Below are positions 1 to 6,461 of a stretch of DNA of 10,956 bases, piece by piece. The notes beneath the pieces are model-generated. The model had not been told where the DNA came from. It did not search any database and saw nothing but the letters and a program-made list of their open reading frames with translations. The DNA comes from Frankia sp. (GTDB lineage: Bacteria > Actinomycetota > Actinomycetes > Frankiales > Frankiaceae): positions 1-10,956 of the forward strand of contig JADGHD010000111.1 in assembly GCA_019689615.1 (NCBI GenBank), given 5' to 3'. Every line of letters begins with the position of its first letter. The stretch's first letter is position 1. The translations under genes and the position numbers were made by a program.

Positions 1-56
1 GCCGACGACGAAGGCGGACGACCAGCGCCGGCGACGACGGCCGGACGAGGACGACG

Positions 57-61
57 AGGAG
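57..61 (+). promoter_or_regulatory. Shine-Dalgarno AGGAG for the aminotransferase
   Basis: AGGAG lies five bases before ATG 67. It favours this start over ATG 88, which has no clear purine-rich site in front. The surrounding 66 bases are GAC-rich and may be the end of an upstream gene. Confidence 0.55.
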
Positions 62-66
62 CCAGC

Positions 67-1302
67 ATGCCCGACGAGACGCCCACGATGACCCCCGAGG
101 AGGCGGACTCCTACCGGGACCGCTTCCTCGCCCGCCTCGCCCAGACCGTCCCCGGCCGCAAGGAGATCGTCGTCGCCCGGGCCAGCGGCTGCACGCTGTG
201 GACCAGCGACGGCCGGCGCTACCTGGACATGACCTCCGGCATCGGGGTCGCCAACGTCGGCCACTGCCACCCGCGGGTGGTCGCGGCGATCCAGCGCCAG
301 GCCGAGCGCTACGCCCACGTCAACGTCTACGGCCGGTTCGCCGTCCCGGAGCAGGTCGAGCTCGTCGAACGGCTGGTCTCGGCTGCCGGGCCCGCCTTCG
401 AGACGGCCTACCTGACGTCGTCCGGCGCCGAGTCGACCGAGTGCGCGCTCAAGCTCGCCCGCAAGTACACCGGCCGGCCGAAGTTCGTCGCGATGGCCCG
501 GGCCTACCACGGGCGCACCCTCGGCGCGCTGTCGGTGAGCTGGCGCGACGAGTGGCGGGCGCCCTTCGCCCCGCTGCTGGAGGAGGTCGCGTTCGTCCCG
601 TTCGACGACCTGGCGGCGGCCGCGGAGGCGATCGACGAGCGCACCGCCGCGGTCATCGTCGAGCCGATCCAGGGCGAGGGCGGCATCCGGATCCCGTCCG
701 ACGGCTACCTGCCGGGACTGCGCCGGCTGTGCGACGAGTCAGGAGCGATGCTGATCTTCGACGAGGTGCAGGGCGGGATGGGCCGGTCCGGCCGCTGGTT
801 CGCCCACCAGCACTGGGACGTCACCCCAGACATCATCACGATGGCCAAGGCCGTCGGCGGCGGGCTTCCGCTGGGCGCGGTGCTCTCGCGCGCCGAGGTG
901 TTCGCGACGTTCGTCGACCCGCCGCTGTCGCACCTGACCACGATGGGCGGCAACCCGGTGGCCTGCGCGGCCGGCATCGCCGCGTTCGACGTGATCGTCG
1001 AGGAGGGGCTGCTGGAGCACGCCACCGCGATGGGCGAGTACCTGCGGGCCGAGCTGGGCAAGGTCCAGGCCGACCTGCCGGGGCTGCTCGTCGACGTGCG
1101 CGGCAGGGGACTGTGGTGCGCCATCGAGCTCTCGGTCGACGCCAACCCGGTCGCCAAGCTGCTGGAGGCGCGTGGCGTCCTGGTCGGCTCGGTGCTCAAC
1201 AACGCCGGCACGATCCGGGTGATGCCGCCGCTGGTCATCACCAGAGAGGAGATCGACGAGTTCGTCGCCGTCGTCCGCGCCATCCTCACCGACCTCGGAT
1301 GA
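67..1302 (+). CDS. Class III PLP-dependent aminotransferase (acetylornithine/GABA aminotransferase-like)
   Basis: Transfers an amino group from an amino acid or amine to a 2-oxo acid using pyridoxal phosphate in the cytoplasm. The 411-residue protein has normal length for the family. Visible landmarks are the phosphate-contact stretch SSGAEST (118-124), the cofactor aspartate in FDEVQGG (D232), the Schiff-base lysine in MAKAVGGGLPLGA (K261), GGNPVACAAG (294-303) and GRGLW (346-350). The usual FDEVQTG is FDEVQGG here. The chosen ATG has AGGAG (57-61) five bases upstream; ATG at 88 is an alternative. The frame is open to base 1, so an N-terminal extension cannot be formally excluded, but that stretch is low-complexity. 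It is first of three overlapping plus-strand genes, sharing ATGA (1299-1302) with the FAD oxidoreductase. Substrate is not predictable: acetylornithine, GABA, beta-alanine or diamine are all possible; the company of amide hydrolases makes an amine released by catabolism plausible (inference). Confidence 0.93.
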   Translation: MPDETPTMTPEEADSYRDRFLARLAQTVPGRKEIVVARASGCTLWTSDGRRYLDMTSGIGVANVGHCHPRVVAAIQRQAERYAHVNVYGRFAVPEQVELVERLVSAAGPAFETAYLTSSGAESTECALKLARKYTGRPKFVAMARAYHGRTLGALSVSWRDEWRAPFAPLLEEVAFVPFDDLAAAAEAIDERTAAVIVEPIQGEGGIRIPSDGYLPGLRRLCDESGAMLIFDEVQGGMGRSGRWFAHQHWDVTPDIITMAKAVGGGLPLGAVLSRAEVFATFVDPPLSHLTTMGGNPVACAAGIAAFDVIVEEGLLEHATAMGEYLRAELGKVQADLPGLLVDVRGRGLWCAIELSVDANPVAKLLEARGVLVGSVLNNAGTIRVMPPLVITREEIDEFVAVVRAILTDLG

Positions 1303-2969
1303 CGGGCGGCAGCGCGGCCAACGGCGCCACCAGGACCGCCGTCGTCGTCGGCGGCGGGCACAACGGACTGGTCGCGGCGCTGCGGCTGGCCCGGGCCGGG
1401 GTCGCGGTCACCGTGGTCGAGCAGGGCGGCGAGCCGGGCGGCTGCGTCTGGACCGAGCGGCACCCGGGCGGCGTCCTCGTCGAGCGCGGCGCCTTCGAGC
1501 ACGCCGGCATCCGCCCGCTGGCCGACGAGCTGGGCCTGGCGGAGTTCGGGCTGCGCTACGTCGAGCACCCGGTCATCGCCGGCTTCCTGTTCGGCGACGG
1601 CGAGCGCCGGGTCTTCCGCACCGACGCCGAGCAGACCGCCGCCGCCTTCGCCCCCGACGACCGGGCCGCCTACCTTGAGCTGGTCGAGCGTGGCCAGGCG
1701 CTGTTCGGGATGCTCGGCACGTTCGCCGAGCCGCCGACGCTGACCCGGCTGGCCGCGGTGCTGGCCCCGCTGCGCGGCGGCGACGAGCTGTTCCGCGCGC
1801 TGCTGATGCCGGCCGAGACCGTGCTCGACGCGACGCTGTCCGACCCGTACCTGCGGGCGGCGCTGGCCCTGCAGGCCTCGCACGCCCAGGTCCCGGCGTT
1901 CGCGCCGGGCTCGGGCCTGTTCGCCTACCTGCTGCCGATCTCCCACGGCAGCCCAGGCGCCCGCCCGGTCGGCGGCTCGCGGGCGCTCATCGACGCGCTG
2001 GTCGCGGCGCTGCGCGCGGCCGGCGGCTCGATCCGCCTCGGCGCCGCCGTCGCCGAGCTGCGCGGCCCCGGCGCCGCCAGCGGGCCGGCGGGGGAGCGGC
2101 CGGTGGTCAGCCTCGCCGACGGCGACACGCTGACCGCCGACGCCGTGATCTGCACGCTCGGCCTGCCGCGCACCGTGGCCCTGCTCGCCGACGAGGCGCC
2201 TGCGCTGCGGTCCGCCGCCCGCGGCCTGCACTCCGGCCACTTCAACGTCAGCGAGCTGACCGTCACCCTGGTCGCCGACCGGCCGTTCGACCTGTCGCTG
2301 CCCGACCGCGATGCCGTCTGGTACGCGCTGGGCACGCCGGACGACCCGCGCCGCGGCTTCGGCGAGATCATCGCCGGCCGGCTGCCTTCGGCGCCGTGGT
2401 CGATGGTGGCCGAGGTCGCGCAGCCGGACGGGGCCGGCGGGGCGCTGTGGCTGAGCTCGGTGGTGCCGCTGCGGCGCGCCGACGGCCGGGCGTGGACGCC
2501 CGAGCTGGAACGCGCCGCGGCCGAGCGCCTGGTCGACCACGTCGCCGCGGTGCTCGGCGCCGACCTGCGCGCCCACCTCGTCGACGTCGTCGTCTCCGGC
2601 CCGGCCACCTGGGCCAACCGGGTCGGCGGCGACGGCAACCCGAACCACCTCGACAACACCCTCGACCAGCTCTTCGGCTGGCGGCCACCCGGCCACGCCG
2701 CCGGGGCCACCGAGCTGCCCTGGCTGTTCCTGGCCGGTGCCGGCCAGCACCCCGGCGGCGGCCTGTCCGGCACCTCGGGCCTCGCCGCCGCCGACGCCGC
2801 CCTCGCCGCCATCGGCCGGGGCGGAGCCGCTGGTAGCACCCCAGGGAAGGCCCGGGGCCGCCGCCGGGGCCGGGTGGGCGCGTTCGGCGGCGGGCTCGCC
2901 GCCGAGGCGTCCGGACTGTGGCGGGGCCTGCGGGCCTACCGCTCGCTGCGTACGGGAGCGCTTCGATGA
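1299..2969 (+). CDS. FAD-dependent oxidoreductase, phytoene desaturase (CrtI)/PYROXD2-like
   Basis: A flavoprotein amine-oxidase/desaturase-type enzyme of 556 residues. The N-terminal dinucleotide-binding motif GGGHNGL (18-24, GxGxxG) is followed by an acidic residue ending the second strand (E41) and by EPGGCVWTE (45-53). The C-terminal FAD signature FLAGAGQHPGGGLSGTSG (477-494) is the diagnostic CrtI/PYROXD2 pattern. Members of this family dehydrogenate carotenoids or act on unidentified substrates. No carotenoid genes are nearby, so a carotenoid role is unlikely. The ATG at 1299 overlaps the aminotransferase stop (ATGA) and has no clear ribosome site, suggesting translational coupling. The frame is open upstream to 198, but that part is only a shadow of the aminotransferase gene. 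Residues about 507-556 form an unusual Gly/Arg-rich basic tail beyond the FAD domain. Family is well supported; substrate is unknown. Confidence 0.92.
   Translation: MTGGSAANGATRTAVVVGGGHNGLVAALRLARAGVAVTVVEQGGEPGGCVWTERHPGGVLVERGAFEHAGIRPLADELGLAEFGLRYVEHPVIAGFLFGDGERRVFRTDAEQTAAAFAPDDRAAYLELVERGQALFGMLGTFAEPPTLTRLAAVLAPLRGGDELFRALLMPAETVLDATLSDPYLRAALALQASHAQVPAFAPGSGLFAYLLPISHGSPGARPVGGSRALIDALVAALRAAGGSIRLGAAVAELRGPGAASGPAGERPVVSLADGDTLTADAVICTLGLPRTVALLADEAPALRSAARGLHSGHFNVSELTVTLVADRPFDLSLPDRDAVWYALGTPDDPRRGFGEIIAGRLPSAPWSMVAEVAQPDGAGGALWLSSVVPLRRADGRAWTPELERAAAERLVDHVAAVLGADLRAHLVDVVVSGPATWANRVGGDGNPNHLDNTLDQLFGWRPPGHAAGATELPWLFLAGAGQHPGGGLSGTSGLAAADAALAAIGRGGAAGSTPGKARGRRRGRVGAFGGGLAAEASGLWRGLRAYRSLRTGALR
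2954..2958 (+). promoter_or_regulatory. Shine-Dalgarno GGGAG for the methyltransferase
   Basis: GGGAG seven bases before ATG 2966, inside the last codons of the FAD oxidoreductase gene. It decides the start in favour of 2966 rather than the in-frame ATG at 2918. Confidence 0.5.
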
Positions 2970-4039
2970 GCGTGTTCGACGTCCTCGACCTGGTGACCGG
3001 CTACCAGGGCGCCGCCGTGGTCACGGCCGCCTGCCGGCTCGGCGTCTTCGACGCCCTCGACGCGGGCCCGCTGCCCGCCCCGCAGGTCGCCGCCAGGCTG
3101 GGCACCGACCCGTCCGCGACCCGCGCGCTGCTCGACGCCCTGGCCGGGCACGGCCTGCTCGCCAGCGAGGCCGGCCCGGTGGACGCCGGCACGGGCGAGC
3201 CCGGCCCGTCGGAGCAGACCGCGTGCGCGGCCGGCGACGGCGGTGGCCGGTGGTACCGGCTGACCGACGACGGCCGGCGCCTGACCGCCGACGGGGACCT
3301 GCGGCTGGTCGCGGTCAAGGAGGCGTTCTTCGCCCGCGTCTGGCTCGGCCTGGCCGACTCGATCCGCGCGGGCCGGCCGCGGCTGGCCCCGTGGGCCGAC
3401 CGGCTGGCCGGCGACCCGGAGCAGGCCAGGGCGTTCCTGCGGGCCCTCGTCGTCCTCGCCCGCGAGACCGGCCTCGACGTGGCCACGCTGCCCGGCGTCA
3501 CGCCCGGCGCCCGGGTGGCCGACCTCGGCGGCGGTCTCGGCTCCTACGCGCTCCCGCTGGCCAGGGCCGGCGCCGTCGTCACCCTCGTCGACCTGCCGGA
3601 TGTCATCGCGTGGGCGGACGCCGAGCTCACCGGCACCGCGCCCGAGGTCCGTGCCCGGATCACGCTCACCCCGGCCGACCTGCTGGCCCCCGACGCGGTT
3701 GCCCGGATCGGCGCCGGCCACGACCTCGTCCTGCTCAGCCACCTGCTGCACGAGTTCGCCGACGCCGACGCCGCGACGGTGCTCGGCGTCGCCCACGCCG
3801 TCACCCGCCCAGGCGGCCAGGTCGTCGTCTTCGAGCTCCCCGGCGACCCCGGCCCGCCGCCCGGCGTCTTCGGCCCGATGTTCGACCTGATGATGCGGGT
3901 CGAGACCCCCGGCAGGGCCCGCCGCCGCACCGAGCTCGTGGCCCTGCTGCGCTCGGCCGGCCTGGCCGACGTGCACGTCAGCGCGGCCCACCCGCTCCCG
4001 CACGGCGTCGTCATCGGCACCCGCCCCGACGCCGGCTAG
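2966..4039 (+). CDS. SAM-dependent O-methyltransferase, plant-type (Methyltransf_2 fold)
   Basis: Probably transfers a methyl group from S-adenosylmethionine to a hydroxyl (or nitrogen) of a small molecule. Of 357 residues, about 8-105 form the winged-helix dimerisation domain (GVFDAL, ARLGTD, RALLDALAGHGLL, then RWYRLTDDGRRL), interrupted by a Gly/Pro-rich insertion at about 68-95. The Rossmann domain carries SAM motif I VADLGGGLGSY (184-194), an acidic TLVDLP (206-211), and LSHLLHEF (257-264), where H262 aligns with the catalytic base normally seen in an LHDW context. ATG 2966 overlaps the preceding stop (ATGA) and is preceded by GGGAG (2954-2958) seven bases away; a start at 2918 would overlap more and add no family sequence. 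Its TAG stop overlaps the stop of the converging amidohydrolase gene. Methyl acceptor unknown; such genes usually belong to secondary metabolism. Confidence 0.92.
   Translation: MSVFDVLDLVTGYQGAAVVTAACRLGVFDALDAGPLPAPQVAARLGTDPSATRALLDALAGHGLLASEAGPVDAGTGEPGPSEQTACAAGDGGGRWYRLTDDGRRLTADGDLRLVAVKEAFFARVWLGLADSIRAGRPRLAPWADRLAGDPEQARAFLRALVVLARETGLDVATLPGVTPGARVADLGGGLGSYALPLARAGAVVTLVDLPDVIAWADAELTGTAPEVRARITLTPADLLAPDAVARIGAGHDLVLLSHLLHEFADADAATVLGVAHAVTRPGGQVVVFELPGDPGPPPGVFGPMFDLMMRVETPGRARRRTELVALLRSAGLADVHVSAAHPLPHGVVIGTRPDAG
4036..4039. other. Shared palindromic CTAG holding the stops of both operons
   Basis: On the plus strand TAG (4037-4039) ends the methyltransferase; on the minus strand TAG (4038-4036) ends the amidohydrolase. 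The two convergent operons thus overlap by four bases with no space for an intergenic terminator hairpin. Confidence 0.9.
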
Positions 4040-5541
4040 GGCGGTGGCCCGGGCTGGCCGCCGCCCAGCAGCCGGTCGGTCGGCCAGGGGGCGGCCCGGA
4101 GGGTGGCGAGGGCCGCGCTCGCCGCGCGGGCCTGCGCGGCGGCCTGTTCGCGGGCCGGGCGGTGGCGTTCGTGCCACTCGGCGACCAGGTCGCGGAACCG
4201 GGCGGTGGCCGCGGCCAGGTCCACGGTGCTGACCTCGCGGTCCCGGTAGGCGAGGCGGCCGGCGACCATCACGTCGGTGACGTCGGCGGCCCGGGCGGCG
4301 GTGAGCAGCTGGTTCGCCAGGTCGTTGGCCGGCGTGAACGCCCGGCTGCCCAGGTCGAGGAAGGCCAGGTCGGCGGCGTGGCCGGGGGCGATCCGGCCGG
4401 TCGGCGGCTGCCCGGCGGTGTCCGACCAGCCGCAGGCGGTGGCACCGCCGGTGGTCGCGGCGTCCAGGGCCTCCTCGACGGTCAGCCAGTCGGTCGGCGG
4501 GTGGGTGCCGGTCCTGGACAGCAGCGCGGCGAGGCGGGCGGCGTCGAGCGCGTCGAGGGCGTCGGCCGAGTTCGCGCCGTCGGTGCCGATGGCGAGGCGG
4601 ACGCCGGCCGCGAGCAGTGCCCGGGTGTCCGCGATCCCGGAGCCCAGGCGCAGGTTGCTGCCCGGGACGGTGACGACGACCGCGCCGGCGGCGGCCAGCA
4701 GCTCGCGGTCGGCGTCGTCGAGCCAGATGCCGTGGGCCGCGGTCAGCCGCTCGCCGAGCAGGCCGAGCCGGGCGAGCTCGCGGGTGATCGAGCGGCCGAA
4801 CCGGTCGGCGCCGGCCAGCGCCTGCGGCTTGGACTCGGCCAGGTGGGTGTGCAGGCGCAGCCCGTGCTCGGCGGCGAGCGCGCCAAGGCCGCTGGCCAGC
4901 TCCGGTGTGCAGTGGGCCAGGATGGTCGGCGCCAGCGCCGGGCGGGCCAGCCGCAGCGCCGGGAACGTCGTCACGTACTCGCGGCAGCGCCGCACGATCT
5001 CGGCCCCGGCCAGGCCGGACGGCCCGGCCCCGCAGCAGGCGCCGATGGCGGGCACCGCATCGTGGACCGGCCGGTCGGCGACCATCGGCGCGACGAGGGC
5101 GCGCACCCCGACCCGCTCGTACCCGCGGGCCACCGCGTGCAGGCCGGCGACGTCCGGCCCACCGGTCTGGGACACCAGGTCGAACACCCCGGTGCAGCCC
5201 GACGCCAGCGACTCGGCTCCGGCGAGGACCGCGCACAGCTCGGCCAGCTCCGCCGGGCGCGCCGCCCCCATCCAGGCCCCGTGCAGCAGCGAGACCTCCA
5301 GCGTCCAGTCCCGGGCGACGCCGCGGACCGGCAGCGTGTGCGCGTGGGTGTGCGCGTTGACCAGGCCGGGGATGACGAGCCGCCCGCTGGCGACGTGCCG
5401 GGCCGCGTCGGCGCCGTCGAACGCCCCGGGCGCGCCGACCGCCGCGATCACGCCGTCCTCGACGAGCAGGTCACGTGGCCCTGGCCGCCAGTCGGGCCCG
5501 GTCAGCACCGTCCCGCCGACGACCACCAGCCGCTCGCTCAC
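4036..5541 (-). CDS. ATZ/TRZ-family metal-dependent amidohydrolase (deaminase/chlorohydrolase type)
   Basis: A zinc- or iron-dependent TIM-barrel hydrolase that removes amino or halide groups from N-heterocycles such as guanine, cytosine, S-adenosylhomocysteine or s-triazines. The 501-residue protein opens with the beta-sandwich strand SERLVVVGGTVLTG and VIPGLVNAHTHAHTL. Metal ligands are visible as HxH (H64, H66), H233 and E236 in HTHLAESK, H270 in TAAHGIWL and D321 in IGTDGANS. NLRLGSGIAD (296-305) and RIAPGHAADLAFLDL (383-397) are typical of the subfamily. Start is GTG at 5541, overlapping the upstream stop as GTGA; the frame runs open further upstream to 6168 but that part shadows the next gene. 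The C-terminus (about 445-501) is an Ala/Arg-rich helix plus a Gly/Pro tail. It is last in the six-gene minus operon. Exact substrate unknown; a nitrogen heterocycle fits its neighbours. Confidence 0.93.
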   Translation of the reverse strand: MSERLVVVGGTVLTGPDWRPGPRDLLVEDGVIAAVGAPGAFDGADAARHVASGRLVIPGLVNAHTHAHTLPVRGVARDWTLEVSLLHGAWMGAARPAELAELCAVLAGAESLASGCTGVFDLVSQTGGPDVAGLHAVARGYERVGVRALVAPMVADRPVHDAVPAIGACCGAGPSGLAGAEIVRRCREYVTTFPALRLARPALAPTILAHCTPELASGLGALAAEHGLRLHTHLAESKPQALAGADRFGRSITRELARLGLLGERLTAAHGIWLDDADRELLAAAGAVVVTVPGSNLRLGSGIADTRALLAAGVRLAIGTDGANSADALDALDAARLAALLSRTGTHPPTDWLTVEEALDAATTGGATACGWSDTAGQPPTGRIAPGHAADLAFLDLGSRAFTPANDLANQLLTAARAADVTDVMVAGRLAYRDREVSTVDLAAATARFRDLVAEWHERHRPAREQAAAQARAASAALATLRAAPWPTDRLLGGGQPGPPP

Positions 5542-6461
5542 CGCGGCCCGCCCAGGGCCGGCGGGTGGGTCGCCAGCCAGTGGTCGGCGATCGCGGCCCG
5601 GGTGGTCACCCAGACCGCCTCGTGGGCCAGCACGTGGTCGAGGAAGCGGGCGAAGCCGGCGGCCCTGGCCGGGTGGCCGGTCAGGCGGGCGTGCACGGAG
5701 ACGACCATCATCCCCCCGCCCTCGGCGTAGAGGACGTCGAACGCGTCGCGCAGGTAGACGAACGCGTCCTCGCTCGTCGACCACCAGCCCCTGGCGTACT
5801 TGTTGTCGTTGTTCGAGAACGTGTGCGGGATGACGAGGTGGGGGCGCGGCGGCTCGCCGGCCGGGCCGGGGACCGTCGTCCAGTAGGGCAGCTCGTCGTC
5901 GTAGGCGTTGGAGTCGTAGGCGAAGCCGCCGTGCTCCACCAGTAGCTGCCTGGTCCGCGGGGACGGGCCGTAGCGGCAGTACCAGCCGGGCGGGGGCTCG
6001 CCCCAGGTCGCGGTGAACGAGCGGACGGCGCGGGCGATCTCCGCGCGCTCGGCGTCGGCGTCCAGCAGGTAGTGCTTGGTGAAGCGGTAGCCGTGGCCGA
6101 GCAGGTCCCAGCCGGCGTCGCGGGCGGCGTCGGCGATCAGCGGGTTGCGCTCCAGGGCGAGCGCGCACGCCGACGCCGTCGCCGGCAGGCCGCGCTCGGT
6201 GAGCATCCGGTGGATCCGCCAGAAGCCGACCCGGCTGCCGTAGGCCATCATCGACTCGGCGGCGAGGTCGCGGCCGGGCACGTCCGCCCCGGCGTCGCCG
6301 GCGTCGGTCAGCGGCGACTCGCTGCGCGGGTCACCGTCTGGGACGGCGTACTCGGCGCCCTCCTCGATGTTGACCGCGATGTTGAGCGCGAGCCGCGCCT
6401 CGCCCGGCCAGCGCGGGCCGGGGCGGCGCCGGCCGTAGCCGATGAGGTCACGCCCGCTCAT
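5538..6461 (-). CDS. PuuE/allantoinase-like polysaccharide deacetylase-fold hydrolase
   Basis: A 307-residue cytoplasmic protein without signal peptide, of the NodB-fold group that hydrolyses cyclic amides such as allantoin rather than polysaccharides. The characteristic PuuE landmarks are in order: GRDLIGYGRRRPGPRWPG (3-20), NIEEGAE (31-37), ESMMAYGSRVGFWRI (69-83), ALERNP (102-107), GHGYRF (122-127), GWYCRYGPSPRT (159-170), YDSNAYDDELPYW (182-194) and SVHARLTGHPAR (255-266). As in PuuE, the classical NodB catalytic Asp-Asp is replaced by a Glu-containing NxEEG segment. The ATG at 6461 lies 14 bases inside the end of the flavin monooxygenase gene; the ribosome site is weak, so coupling is likely. 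Family is secure; true allantoinase activity is not, because no uricase, ureidoglycolate or allantoate genes accompany it and a flavin hydroxylase and amidases do. Confidence 0.9.
   Translation of the reverse strand: MSGRDLIGYGRRRPGPRWPGEARLALNIAVNIEEGAEYAVPDGDPRSESPLTDAGDAGADVPGRDLAAESMMAYGSRVGFWRIHRMLTERGLPATASACALALERNPLIADAARDAGWDLLGHGYRFTKHYLLDADAERAEIARAVRSFTATWGEPPPGWYCRYGPSPRTRQLLVEHGGFAYDSNAYDDELPYWTTVPGPAGEPPRPHLVIPHTFSNNDNKYARGWWSTSEDAFVYLRDAFDVLYAEGGGMMVVSVHARLTGHPARAAGFARFLDHVLAHEAVWVTTRAAIADHWLATHPPALGGPR

Noticed and set aside
1..66. A GAC/CGA-rich low-complexity start of the window, considered as a repeat or promoter
   Set aside because: No regular repeat unit and no -10/-35 pattern; it only holds the AGGAG site and possibly the end of an upstream gene.
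705..2750. A 681-residue minus-strand open frame antisense to the aminotransferase and FAD oxidoreductase
   Set aside because: Low-complexity composition, no motif, and completely covered by two well-supported genes on the other strand.
1299..2969. Carotenoid biosynthesis gene (crtI)
   Set aside because: The FAD motifs fit the superfamily but no crtB, crtE or cyclase gene is adjacent and the operon partners are unrelated to carotenoids.
2737..5730. A 997-residue open frame on the plus strand crossing the convergent junction
   Set aside because: It is Arg/Gly/Pro-rich with no family motifs and runs over the methyltransferase and antisense to the amidohydrolase; long shadow frames are expected at this G+C content.
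4277..5833. A 518-residue plus-strand open frame opposite the amidohydrolase and PuuE-like genes
   Set aside because: Ser/Ala/Arg-rich without recognisable domain; the opposite strand carries clear catalytic motifs.
5538..6461. Cell-wall polysaccharide (chitin/peptidoglycan) deacetylase
   Set aside because: No signal peptide or membrane segment, and the motifs are those of the PuuE allantoinase group rather than NodB.
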